Shown here in pieces: positions 1-12,972 of a stretch of 64,000 nucleotides of DNA. Both the position numbers and the translations under genes were made by a program. Location of the stretch: the NCBI RefSeq assembly GCF_001640805.2, contig NC_066849.1:25728250-25792249 (forward strand), given 5' to 3'. Position 1 is the stretch's first letter; each line of letters starts with the position of its first letter. Under the pieces are notes generated by a model. The model had not been told where the DNA came from and did no database searches. It was given only the letters and a program-made list of their open reading frames with translations. The DNA comes from Lates calcarifer (lineage: Eukaryota > Chordata > Actinopteri > Centropomidae).

Positions 1-1994
1 AGGAGTTGACCTGTAGTTTAAGTTTAGTTAAACATTAGATTTTTCAGAGCTTTTCTTAAAAAGCTCAAGTTAAATAAGGATTTTCAAAAGAAACAAATAA
101 AAAACGGTGTGTGTGTGTTCAACTACATATATACTTTAAATATATATTTCAACCTAAACTGGTGATGTTCACTGTAAAAATGTGTCTTAACAGGTCATTT
201 AACCCCAAAGCCAGCTTTTGAGAAACCTACAAAATTATTATTATTATTATTAACCTAATATACATGTATTGTATATTGTACTGTAACTACACACGTCTCA
301 GCATAGATTTTGTTTTTTAATTCTTTAAGAAACAAATGTTTTAAATGGTTACTTCAACCAAAATAATAGAAATCCTATTTCTCCTCTAGCGGTATACAGC
401 CAGAGGAAAGTTTTGGATTTCCTCACCCAAGTTTTTGAGATATTCGTCTACAGAACGTTTTTCTCCTCCCCAACACAATGTGGTGAAAAATGACAAAATT
501 CAATGCTAACATCTTTTTTTCCAGAAACAGTGCTCTGGCAGTTCTGAACAATCCACACACGCGTCTGTAAACTGTTTTCCTAGAGACTATTTCTGTGCTT
601 GAAAGTGGTTCCAGTGAAAACTGCTCCTGAAGACTGCTACAGACGTGAATTTAGTGTCTCATTATTGAACAGATAAAAAAAGAGCAGGAATAGACCGAGT
701 GATAGAAGGAGTGAGAGCAGGAGTAAGAGGGAGGCTTGAATGGGCATGCCCATCGGTCCTGGGTCAACGGATTTCAATCCCTGCTGCCTTCCCTCCTTGT
801 TTCTATCCTGCCACTACAGCGTGGAGGGAGACAGAAGGAGAGGAAAAGGCCGATGTTGGTGTTGGGGGGGTGTAGGATGACATACGGGGAGGACGAGGGA
901 ACAGTCTTCTATAGGCCACATCTCCTCCAGAACGGTGTTTCCTCTCTGAGCGGCATTCCTCAACTTATCAGCCCCAATAATCTGCTGTTCTCATCGTGCC
1001 CAAACAGGGAGAGCCAGAACCTGAGAGACTGTGTAGGAGAGAGAAAGAGAGAGAAAATTCACCCCTTCACTCGCTCTCTCTCACACTGACTCTCTCTTTC
1101 TGTGTCTGCTGGCTGGCGATAGAGTGATAAGGTCCGGGAGAAAAACAGCGAGCTGTCTGCCGCTCAGAGGAAGTGGTCGCTCCATCCCGAGCATGCTCCA
1201 AAAATCCACAGAGTTGCAAAGAGGGGAGGGGGGGGAGGCAAGGTCCAACAGTAGTGGAAAGAAACTAAACACATTTCAATCAAGCACTTTTGCTAAAGCA
1301 GAACTTTTACCTGCCTATTCATTCATCCATTTTATGCCACTTTATCTCTACATCTCATTTTAAAGGGAACTTTTTACTGCAAATTTATTTGACAGTAATT
1401 CACTTTTACTCTGCAGAAAGTACTTGACGCCTTTTGTTGGTTAATCAAACATATTTAGCTTCAACTCCACCAACTAGATCAAAACGCTGCTCATAGGTTA
1501 ATGCATCACTAAGACAGGTGTGTAGGAAAGCACTGCACCACAGGCCTGCACTGTTAATGGTGTTATTAAGCTCTATACTGAGCTCTGTAATGTTTTCACA
1601 CTAATACACTAATGTTGTTGTTGTACTGCCACTGTTCACACTCATAGTTTTATTGTGTAATAAGAGAATTTTTAGCCACATTATTGGTACATTCGCTTTC
1701 GGTTTTACCACCAAACGAAGTGGTTTAGATAATCTGCCTACATGGTTGTCTGTTTGTTGCCACATTGAGAATACTTTTAGCGAAGCCGCCACATTTCACG
1801 GTCTACTGTACCTGATAGAACCAGTGGCCTGGCTGTGAATAAAGGGGAAGAATTGTAGTTGGACTGCAGTATTTTTTTTTACATTTTCTTGCTGCTTCTT
1901 TTACTCAAACGAAAGATCTGAATACGTTTCCCCACCGCTCGGATCGAGCAAAGCAAAGCAGTGAGGGAGGAGGTGGGAGGAAGCACAAAATGAC

Positions 1995-2095
1995 AGAGGA
2001 GCAAGCTCAGAGAATGATTGAGTGAGAAAGAGAAATAAATTGAGCAAGAGAGAAAGAGAGGGAGAAAAGAGGAGAGAGAGAGGAAAACTAATGCG
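1995..2095. repeat. Purine-rich (GA-type) low-complexity tract
   Basis: The plus strand is almost all A and G for about 100 bases (GAGAAAGAGA and AGAGGGAG variants), with a few T interruptions. It is a diverged GA microsatellite and has no coding content. Confidence 0.75.
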
Positions 2096-2154
2096 ACAGA
2101 GCAGCCTTAGGGTTACAGGAATGTGGGGGCTCCTGAGTTAAGAAAGGTTTGAAA

Positions 2155-2192
2155 GTGTGTGTGTGTCTGTGTGTGTGTGTGTGTGTGTGTGT
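2155..2192. repeat. (GT)n microsatellite with one interruption
   Basis: About 19 GT units are interrupted by a single TC. It lies 150 bases before a longer (AC)n array. Confidence 0.95.
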
Positions 2193-2340
2193 TGAGACAT
2201 ATGAGTGTGTGAATACTCGGGCGACTGAAGAGAGCAACCCCAGAATTAATTACACAATCAAGATAACAAGCCAGGGAAAGACATTAGAGAGGTCACACTA
2301 CAATTAACCTCTTAGTCTAAACCACACATATGGGCATATG

Positions 2341-2341
<1 letters not shown>

Positions 2342-2402
<61 letters not shown>
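2342..2402. repeat. (AC)30 microsatellite
   Basis: There are 61 uninterrupted bases of AC. An array this long and pure is likely to be length-variable between individuals. Confidence 0.98.
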
Positions 2403-2404
<2 letters not shown>

Positions 2405-3042
2405 GAAAAAGTCTCAGAGGTGGAGGCTCTTTGCAGAAAACACTGAATGAAAGTCACAGTTGGAAATCACCTTCCTGGACCGACTTTTGCTGACTCCACG
2501 TCCCAGTGTGCTTTTATTTTGAAGCATTTCCTGTAGTCTGTTATTTTTTTAGGGGGTATATAGTGACTCTACCTGTCCCGTTCCAGAAACCCTGGCAGAG
2601 CCGGGTTGTTTACAGTGGGATATTGAGTGAGTCGGGGGCTCGAGTGGAGTGGAGTCGGATGTGGTTCACACATTCCACCAGAGACTCAGATTACACTGCA
2701 GGAAACACCGGCCCTGCAAGACACACACTGCCTAACTCACTGATTTATAAACATACGGCTCTATGGGACACACACACACACACATACACACTCTCAAGAC
2801 ACACATTAAAAATCTGAGCGACTTGCTCTGAGCCAGTACTACACCTCCATCCTTCACTCACAGTCCTCCTTTCTTTTCCTTCCTTCCTGCCTTTCCTGTC
2901 ATTCTCAGACTGTCGACTCTGAGCTGTGCTCCGGTTTTCTCCTTCTGTCCCCACAATACAGACACAGTAACAATGAAGAGACACCGGTTGGGTGTTTGTG
3001 CAGAGTGACATCATCTCTAGCAGAATATATCATTTCAAAAAA

Positions 3043-3060
3043 CATCATTTTAAAATGATG
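3043..3060. repeat. Perfect 18-bp palindrome
   Basis: CATCATTTTAAAATGATG is identical to its own reverse complement, with no spacer. It lies in AT-rich unique intron sequence. No function is recognised. Confidence 0.7.
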
Positions 3061-4289
3061 AATTTTTAACATGTTCCCTAATTATTTCCTGAAATACTGA
3101 TTCCACGCAAAACATTTCCACCTTTCTCTTGAGACTCTCCTCACTAGAAAAACAATCGCATTGGTCATTTGTCAAAATCCATAAAGCTACACTGAATATA
3201 TTTACATTTTCCTGACAGGTGATATCTTGTGATTGTCTTTATAAACGCGATCCATATAACCTCAAATCCTATTAGAGAGAAAGCTGAGGGAGACAAAAAC
3301 GGTGTCTGATGACCACGACTTTTTCCTAAACAGAGCAAAGTATTTTTATTTGCATAAACACAACCACAACAATATAGGCGGCAGTTCAACAAACACTCCC
3401 TATTTATTTTTGTAATAGTCACAGGGTTCGTTTTGCATGGCGACTAATGTTGTCATAGGTATGAGAACTTGTTTTGCTCAGAGATTCTGAATTATGATTG
3501 GTGACATGCTCAACTCCCTTTCTTCAGGAATAAAATATTCTCACAGAACTGATGCTTCAGTAAAAAGCAGAGCAGTAAATCAATAACATTTTCATGCATT
3601 CAGTGGATAACAATGCTCTCAAGTTTAACTGTGGCTGAGCACTGGATTCACTGCTGGCTCATATGAAACCAGCTTAATTAATCTGCAAGCTAAGGAGGCT
3701 TCATGGCAAAAAAAGAGAAATATTTTGCGCTCTGTTGTCAGCTTTTCTTAAAGATCATAGATATATTGGTGATACTGGACATACACATAGATGTTTTTTG
3801 GACACAGATGATACCAGTATTGTGAAATGAAATGATATATTTTGTGTTAGAGGAAGATTTTATCCATATTGCCCAATATTGGAAGGGAGATATCCGAGGA
3901 ACAAGGAGAGCAAGTTTCAACATTCAGCTGCAGGCATTATGGGAAATGTAGTCCAAACACTGATAGAACCTGAAATAACCTTTAGGGGCTAAACATTTGG
4001 AAGATTAATTTTTTAAATTTGCTTCCTCGTTTCAGTGTAATGCTCAAAACAGAAAACAGCATCATTTGTAAAAATGTCCTCACAGTTGAGCTGTGAAAAC
4101 CTGCCCACACTCTCCCCTCTTCTCCTGTGGAGCCTCTGTGCATCTCACAGTCTGGCGGCCATGTTCCCTAAAGCTGCTCAGCGGAGAACTCTGGGTAATC
4201 AAGCCCAGCTGGGACTAGGGGGCAAAGACACAGGCTGACACAACTCACCCTTCTCTCCCTCACCCTGTCAACAAGCCTCCCTCTCTCCC

Positions 4290-4485
4290 CCCTTCTCTTT
4301 CCTCCTCGTCTGGCAGGTTTCTCTCGTCAGGCCCTGCGCCGAGTAAGGCTGGCTGATAGCACAGGAATCCTGGCCCACAATCCTCGGTGCTCCCTCGCTA
4401 TCTCTGGGGCAAACCGTGGCCAATGAATTACAGTAAGGTGCTGAAGATTCGCCTATCTGTCAAGCACAAATAAAGGCGAAGTATG
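4290..4485. promoter_or_regulatory. Candidate conserved non-coding block
   Basis: This is a non-repetitive block of balanced composition inside AT-rich intron, containing an ATGAATTACAG homeodomain-type core and several CpG (TGCGCCGAGT, CCTCGGTGC). A CTCF-core-like ACTAGGGGGCA occurs just upstream at about 4214-4224. The reading frames have no protein character. Conservation was not measured, so the call rests on texture only. Confidence 0.3.
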
Positions 4486-7400
4486 GCGGGCAACACAGAA
4501 ACAGCCAGACTCTCAAACGGTTGGACGGCTGCCTACAGCCTGAAGCAGAACTGGAGACATTGTCTCAGCTTGGCGAGACAGTGCGTTCCTGCCTCGATAA
4601 TAACCTACTCCACCGTTTGTCACCATCTCTATCAATGCTTCTTTATAATTGTACACCTTCATATCCAGTGTGGCTCCACAATACTGCCATGCCTCTCTGC
4701 CTCTCTCCGGGAGCAGTACCGGGTCAGTCTGTGGGTTGGACTGCTGAGGGGCCCAGGGTGGTTCCGCTCTGACGGTAGGAGGAAACTCCTTCAGGAAATA
4801 CCAAACTGCCAGACACACACACTCAACACACACAATCCACAATCTCTCTTTCTCTTTCTCCTACAAGCGGAATAAAGCACAAACGGCTCGAGTCAGAGAG
4901 TCCAGCGGTCCTCTCTCGGTTAGTTTCAGTGCTGTCAGACTGAGCTTCTAACACACACAGACAAAAACTAACCAGCAGAAAACACAGTTCTGTTTGGTGC
5001 AGACTAATTTTCTCAGGTATGGCAGTTTGCACGCTAAACCTGTGGTGTTACACAACCCAGAGTTTGGCTGGCGGCCAGGCTTTTTATGGCATCAATTACA
5101 GCTAACTTTAACGAGGCAGCTCAGTTAAACAATAAATCACTGTAGAGTCAAGTTTCTGCCCCCAAGAGCCCAACCTCTCCACTCAGACTAGTAAAAGTCG
5201 ATTGAGTTGTTTCCTACCTGAGTGACAAAATGAGGTATATTAATTAATAATTAAGAAAAGCTGCTGGACTGCAGTCTGATTCTATTTATAACAAAGTTTT
5301 GGTCTAAACATCTTGAAACTGCATGTAAACCTACCTCACTTCAACTTCACATTTTCTCATAGTTTCTAATGACAGAAAACAGGATTTCAAGGGGATTACG
5401 GACGTTCTGCAGAGTTGGGGAAGACGGAAAGCATCCAGAGAAATAAATCATTCCCCCCTCCCCTGACATTATTCAAATCCTTGTAGGTTACCGATGACGC
5501 AAAAAAACCTGGGCTGTTTTGCATGCTTTTTGACCGTTGACATCCGTGACGCTCGGCTCTTCTTCACAATGAGTGTACTGTAGATAAGCTCTCTCTCATT
5601 TTCATATTTTCTTGAAATGTTAATAGGCTAAAATAACAAAGGTCAAGAGAGAAAAAATAAACTATTTATACATAGATGAAACCAGGCGAGTGACGGCAGG
5701 TTAGAGAACAAAGTCGCAGTGATTTCCATCATGGTATCTTCCCGACGTGACGCCTCTCACTGATTTGATCGACTAAATTCAGATTTGATGATACAACCCT
5801 GGTGGAGAAATAATCATGTCAAGCACCATTTGCATTGGATGGCTGAACCTTTCAAGGTAGCTGGTCCGCATTTTCCTACATTTACCACTACAGCTATCAA
5901 AACATGTCTGCAAAACCTGACACCAGACCAATCTTAAGCAAAAGAAAACAACATGGAAAACATCTTCTTTTTCTTTTTCATTTAATTTAACAGGTTAAAG
6001 GCACAGTCGTCACTGCGAAAGCTACATAGCTAAATAATCTTATAATCTTGTATAAAGACTTAAATTCTAGTTGGAGTTAAGGCAGTAGGAAAGTACTTCA
6101 GACAAGCTGAGTGAGCCTAATTTTACGTAATGGAATGTCTTCAGGTTTACAGCCGAGTGCACCTGAGGTAAAGCGCTCAGCTGCCACAGCAGAGACCAGT
6201 GCCAGTCGCTGTTCTGGTGACTCCCAGAGATGGTATGAACCTTTGTCTGAGTTACAACCTCCAGGTGAAGTTCCTCACTCAGCAGCAGAAGAATTAACAT
6301 CATGGTAACTCCCAAATTCAGCTGCTTCGAAAGACAAAATATAGTTTCAAGAACCTCTATGTTCTAAAGTTTCATTGCTTTAAGTTCAGATAGTGTCTGA
6401 AGGTGTCTGAGTTTTATGCTCGTTTCAAAAAAAAAAAAATCTTAATTGCTTGGGCTTTTTTCTTCAATATTTGCAAATGTCTGTAGATTACACAATAGTT
6501 GGCGCGTTTGTAGAAGGGGACTTTTTGCAGTCCAGCCCTGCCTTACATGAGATCTGCTGTGATTCTGACTGCAGTGTGAAGTGGGTTTTAAAGTGCAAGG
6601 TTTGTTCTTGTTTGCCTGAAAATGTGCCTCCGAGTGTGCACTTATGTTTGTGTGTTTTCAAGCTGTGGCTGACCACAGGAAGTTCTAATCAGCAGTGTGG
6701 CGTGGCTGCTACCTTCCCTTTCCCCTGGTGACCTCCTCCCCACCCCTTCTCCCTCCACAATAGAGATACCAATATCACATTACCAGCTCTGAGGGTTAGG
6801 GGTCAATCCCATTTTTCAGCCCTCTCTGTCCCTTTTTCCCCTTACAGATCCTTTCTCAGGGGTTACAGCCTCCCTGTCATCTAAATTCACATCAGTTCAC
6901 GCGTGGCGAGGGAGTGGTATCCGTCGGAAACCCTCCGTCTCCTCTCCCACACTCTCTCCCCCCTCCTCCCTCCTGTTTTAGTGTCCCCCTGACAGACAGT
7001 TCTCTGATCTCAAGGAGCACTCACACAAAGAACTGGACATGGTTAAAAACACGTTTAAAACACCGCTGTCCTCTCCGTGTCATTGTGCTGGCGTGTCTCT
7101 GTTACACCCCGGATTAAGCATTGTATTTGTATTTCAGTGCTGTGGAGGGTCAGGTTACTGGGCTGGTAACTCTGAGCCTGTCATGACGTTCTGCAAAGAA
7201 AACCAATCGTTTTACAATAACACTGTGGAGTAGGAAAAGTTATTTCGGGTAAAAGTTAATTAGGCCTTTTTCACTGCAGGTTCCTGACCTGTAACCTGAG
7301 TCTTCACATAATCAGAACTTTTAAAATCCTTGGGAGACTTTGCTACTCGGTTTGTTGCATTTCTACATGTCATAAAATGGGACATTTTGAATATACTTTA

Positions 7401-8994
7401 TTTACAAAAAGGCAGAAGCAGGTCTGACCTCATAACCTTCATGTGCTGTAGGTAAGTGAAGAAAGTGGTTGTAGGACAGACAACAACAGAAAAAGTGGCG
7501 CTTCAACGTTTGAAAGTAGCTTGAACCTGCATTTAGTATCAGCACCTGAACAGAGGCAACATGTAGCTGCAGGTACAGAAAACAGTGGGAATTAAAGCAG
7601 AGGCCTGACAGCAGTTACAAATTACATTTGGTCAAGTTCCTGCAGTGGTAAAGGTCTAAGTATTAGCTGACAGCTCAAACTTTACTGATTGTATGACTAG
7701 TACATAAGATGAACAGCTGCTAATGAGAGAGATCAACTCCTCCCAAGAAGATTTCTGTTGAATCATCATTTGAGCTTAAAAGCCTGTTGCATGCTGCAGT
7801 AATAGTGAGATTTGACTTTGTAGAAACCTGATAAAACACTGAGCAGTTACAATCAGTTCATATTTTGATTCTGGGTAAATTTTTGTTAAATTGTGTTTAC
7901 AGTTGCAACAACAAAGTGTTCTGATTTTTCCACAGCTCTGACTCAAGACTCTGATTGGCTTCCACTCTGCAGCAATGATGGCTGAGGCTCATGGGTACTG
8001 AAGTATTTATTTCACAGACTATGTTGGAACGATTAAAAAAAACTCACGGCCGTAACATAAACTTACTGAGGAGACTCCACTGAAACAGGACAAGTAGCTC
8101 CTCAGCCTAACTACTCCATACATGTGGTTGCTGACGCACGACGGATACGAGTCAAACAGGCCACTTAGTATGATATACTCATGGCTGACAGCAGAGCAAT
8201 GTCTTAAATCATAGCTTCTATACTAAAGAAAACCGCACCCAAACCTAACTTACGCATGTGGGTGAAGTGTGCTCCCTCTACACTAATCTGCTTTTGATCA
8301 TGTCGTGGTTCCTCGAGTACATAATCCTTTTTAATTATAGTCTGAGTCTCAATCAAACGTGGAAGCAAGAGCTTAGTGTCACTAAAACTGACAGGTGATC
8401 ATTTTCTCCCACACAAACATAAGATCCCTACAAATTCAGATGCTTATTGAGAACTAGACTTTGTTAGATTTATAGCCCACGTCCTGCTGTGGGTGTCAGA
8501 GCTACATTATAATAAATAATGTAAATGAATACAGAGCAGCGAGGGGGAGAGAACAGCTTTGTTGGTGTACATAAACGCAGAGGAAGTTAGGGACCTGATT
8601 GGCCATCATCAGATAAGGAGGCCTATGGAAATGTGAGCACAGAGATGACGAACACACCGCCTGTTGAGGACAGCTGATGTCCTCACATTGTTTATTTATT
8701 CACAGAAACAAATGTGAATAAATACAGATTAAATATCATAAGACTAGAGTATACGCAGATACTCAATATTAAAGAACTGGTGACAAAAAAAGTCTGGATT
8801 CACCTAAATATCTGTGGAAACTGGCTGACAAGTTGCACTGGACACTGACAAATTTCAGCTGCGAGTGAAAATGTGTGACCACTTCTGCAACCTTGTCTTT
8901 TATCGTTCTCTATCATTTTCCATCCAGAGCAGCAGAGAGAGCCTGGCTGTCAGCGATCTTTCCAGACAGCAGAATTCCAGGTAAGGGAAAAGTG

Positions 8995-9260
8995 AATGGC
9001 TTCACTGTGAACCATCTTGGAAAAAGGACACCCGATTCCTCCCTAATATACGGAAACCTTTTAATTTAATGCTAATATTTCATGCTTCCTTTGTGTGAAA
9101 GTACCGAGGGCCTCTGCCAAACATCCAAGCTCAGCGCTGATAGCCCGTTTCGTGTGTCAACTGCCATAAATTCAACCGGCGGAGCTCGACAAAGCTTGTT
9201 CGATGGATAAATCACGCTGCTCATAAAAGCCATTTGCTTCTTTATGTCTGTCTGGTGTTC
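8995..9260. promoter_or_regulatory. Candidate conserved non-coding block
   Basis: The block mixes AT-rich core sites (TTTAATTTAATGCTAAT, GATGGATAAATC) with scattered CpG (CCGAGGGC, AACCGGCGGAGCTCG). This texture is common in vertebrate developmental enhancers. No repeat or exon resemblance was found. Confidence 0.35.
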
Positions 9261-9539
9261 AAACATTCACCTCAATCCATCAACGAGGCAAACTGCTGTC
9301 AGAACACTAAGGCCTCTCCTTACCTCGCATATACCCTTATCACTGGCTTCTACTGAGAGGAATCTGAGGAATCCTGGAGCTCAGTCTGTTCGCCAACACC
9401 CAACACAACGGGGTGAAACACAGACACACGCTGCTTTTAAAACACTGACTAATTTCTGACACATAAATTGTAAATTGATCACAGATGCTGGAGGTAACTA
9501 CTGCCACTGCCACTCAAATGCGGAATAAAACGCTGTGTG

Positions 9540-9900
9540 AATCTGAGCGTCGGGATGATGTTTGCTCGATAATAAAGTCATAAACTGGCTCACGGCCGAC
9601 CGCCACCGCTTCTTGTTTTAAGACCTATAGTGCAGTATAGGAGCTCCACCCAGTGAAATAGGCTTAGTTTGCTGCCTCAGCACTTCTCCATCCAAACAGC
9701 TGCGGTTCAGTTAGAGGTCTCACTGCCTCGGCCCCGAGATGAAGCACCTCAGAGAGCCAGCAGTCCTAACCGGCCCCCTGGCTTCCACCGCCGGCCTCTG
9801 ACTGACACCACTACACTGCCAGAGACATAAAGCAGGATAATAATAGCTGCTCATTCCTCCCTATCCCTACTGAGCAGACAGGCCCGCATTATCCAAAACC
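9540..9900. promoter_or_regulatory. Candidate conserved non-coding block
   Basis: Unique sequence relatively rich in CpG (CTCACGGCCGACCGCCACCG, GGCCCCGAGATG, CACCGCCGGCC), flanked by AT-rich motifs such as CGATAATAAAGTCATAAA. There is no coding signal in any frame. Confidence 0.3.
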
Positions 9901-12900
9901 ATATTTAACTGAATGATAACTGACAAATGAAGGTGAATACCTCAGCGTACAGCCTCAGATCTATGAGTCCAGTTCAACATATTTAGTGGGTCACTATCTT
10001 GGCAGGTCCTTGACTCTGCCTGATGAATTTTGTGACAGGCTTGAAATAAAAGTGAAAGAGTCCCTAAAAAGGAAAATTCCATTTTATTCATGAGCATGGT
10101 GTTATTTTTGTGGTTTTGTCCATCTTTCCGTCTGGTTATGAAAATACTGTACTTAATCACTTGCTAGAAACAGCTGTAGCAGTGAGTGCATAGGGCACTA
10201 AAATGTCCATTTTAACTGGGCGATCACCTCCTGAGCTATCAGGCAACTTTAAAATGAATAACCTAGAAATCATCAGCAGGATGTTTCAGTAAAATGCTCC
10301 TGATCAGCTGGCAACACCAGAGGGGTGTTTTGTTTTCAGTTATATTACAATCATTATTAAACTCAAACATCTAGAATATACACTGCCCTCTGATAGTCGA
10401 CCAAACTTTAGTTGATAAGTTTAAGATGGTCACAGTAAAAAAAAAAATTCACAGGAAGTGGCAATTATTAAACTACAAATGTTGGAGAAGTGATCCAAAG
10501 TGGGATCATTTCGAGAGAGTAAGAAGGTGAGATACAAACATTCATCATCATTCCTTGACCTCGAACATGGTTTACCATTTGAAACATGTGGTAGCCAACA
10601 TTAGCTACTTAGCCTGCCCGCCCGACACATTCAGAATCATTACCACTTTTACTGGTTCATAGGTACTCATTAACAGGCGGTTCGCTTCGTGCACATGCTT
10701 GTAAAATGTATATTTTAAAGGCTCATTATTACAGTTTATTTCTCTGTGATGTAGGTGTTGCTTATAACATTCTTTCTAAATCCTGATGCCGCTCAAAAAT
10801 CTATACCTAAATAATTTAATTAATATTATGAGCATGCAGCTATATGAGTAATGGCTTGAGCTAACGACTGCTAGTCGATTTGGCTGGGGGGAACCCCTGC
10901 CACAGACGATAACAGAGCTGTAACAGTCTGCTGTGATGTAAAACTGTGTGCATGCACGACCAAGGCAAATACAGAAGGTCAAAGTTGAGCCATTAAAGTT
11001 AATGCAAAGCAATGCATGTTTATGAGGGACAGACTGGGATAATTTTAACTTTCACCTTTACTTTCACATGTGCTAAAAACCAGTTAATATAACTGGATTG
11101 AACTGGACTGGACTCACATCACAAATCTTTTTGATTTTACTACAGCTTGAATTTTCCAAGTTGAATCGGATTCATTAGTTTAAACTGCTCTGAATAAAAG
11201 ATCTGCATCCTATCCATAGCTCAGCAGGACAATCGTTCTTTCTCATGGCTCTTGACAACTTTGTCAGTGATCACTCACATCACTACAGGAAACAGAGCCA
11301 GAGTCTGGTCTGGTCTTGGAGTTATATAGGCGAGTCTCTCAGAGCAGCAGAGTGAGCAGAAATAAGGGAGAGTGTGCTGCATCATTAGACTCCTTTCTAC
11401 AGGTTTTCAATCACTCATCTCCCTATTTTTATTACAGTCAGGTTGTTTTGAGACAAGATAGATCTGTAAAAGTTTATTGCCTGTGTTGCCTCTGTTGACA
11501 AACGGTGCATCCACGGACATTTGATTCAAACTAGAGGCTCCTCAACTAACCTACTACTCGCTGAATTTTCAGGAGAAGCTTGAGTGTTTGTCATTGTAGA
11601 GTGCTGTCAAGTAGCGTTGCTGTGTCACTGTATTTTTATAATGAACCTGCTGGTTAAAATGCTACAAAACCCCCAAAGGACCAACAGCCACAAGAATGAA
11701 AACAGGACCCACATTGTACAAGAACTGAATTTTCCTTTAAGTAGTAGAATATAAAACAGCTGATGGGTTGAGGAGCCTCTTGTGCTTTGAAAAACCTCTG
11801 AAATGGACGCCTAAAGAGAATTCCAACCTAATACTGGGAAACTCTGAAATAGCCACCATATTTCAGGCTTCATTAAGTAGCAGATATTACGCAGTTATAC
11901 TGTTAAAATCTTCTCTGGGGCACAGGGACAGAAATGCATGAGTAACTGCCTGCCAGGAGCCATTATGTCAGCAGCACACATGTCTGTGGGGCCATACCTG
12001 TTTTTCTCATTGTTAGGATGAAGAATTCGCTCCATAGCGGGATCTGACACTGTGGTTTCTGCAATCTTACTGCCTCTCACTGTGTCTGTGCACGAGTTGT
12101 CTATCACTAGTGTTATTGTTTACCAGAAAGCTCGGAAGGTAAAAGCAGTAATGGGTGTGGATTCAAGGTGGGGTCAAGAGGAAAGGTTATACTGTATCAG
12201 CGGAGTGTTGACAGTAACTTAAACAGAGCTTGTCTCGTTTCTTTTCCAATCAGAGAAACTGCAATACTCATTCTGTGTGTGGAGACAGTGCTACAAGGAT
12301 CCTGGGAGTGGATTTATGAAGTCTGGACCGCCTGCACGGAGTAAAATAAAACCCAACACCAGCTCTGCTTCTGCAGCGACGCCTGAGAACAAAAGTTTCT
12401 CGTGTCCACTGCTACATAAGACACCATGCTGACTCTAAAGGTGTCAGTATGCTTCAACATCTCTCTCAGGCTCTCTTGCTGTTTTCCTCACGTCACTACA
12501 TCTGTCGTCCTTCAGGTGTGCAAACGAGTGGAACAGTATGAATGAATGCCTTTGAAGGTTTTCACCCCACCTTCCAGTGAGAGAATCCTTTGCCCTCAGA
12601 CGAAGACAACACCTTGGACAACACCTTGTGCAAAATAGCTCATCTTGAGCACGCCCTTACCTTAAGGTTCCTGGTTGTTGTGGTGTTTTTTTCTTTTGTT
12701 TGCTTTATTACTGTCGATGAAATATGTAGTTTATCTTTCATTTGGTCTAGATTAGTGTCTTAAAATCCTATATTTAACTCACTCAACCTTAATTTTGATC
12801 AGTACATTTTTGTGATTGCATCTTGCCTTTGTCACGTTATCACAATGCCAAAATCTGTCTGCAGACATAGATGCACTTGCCAAAGTACCACCTTAGAGGT

Positions 12901-12948
12901 AGTTCCTGCTACAGGAGGTGTCTCCAGGACCACATTCTGCCATGATGA

Positions 12949-12972
12949 CACACACACACACACACACACACA
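12949..12972. repeat. (CA)12 microsatellite
   Basis: A pure CA array of about 24 bases in unique intron sequence. Confidence 0.95.
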
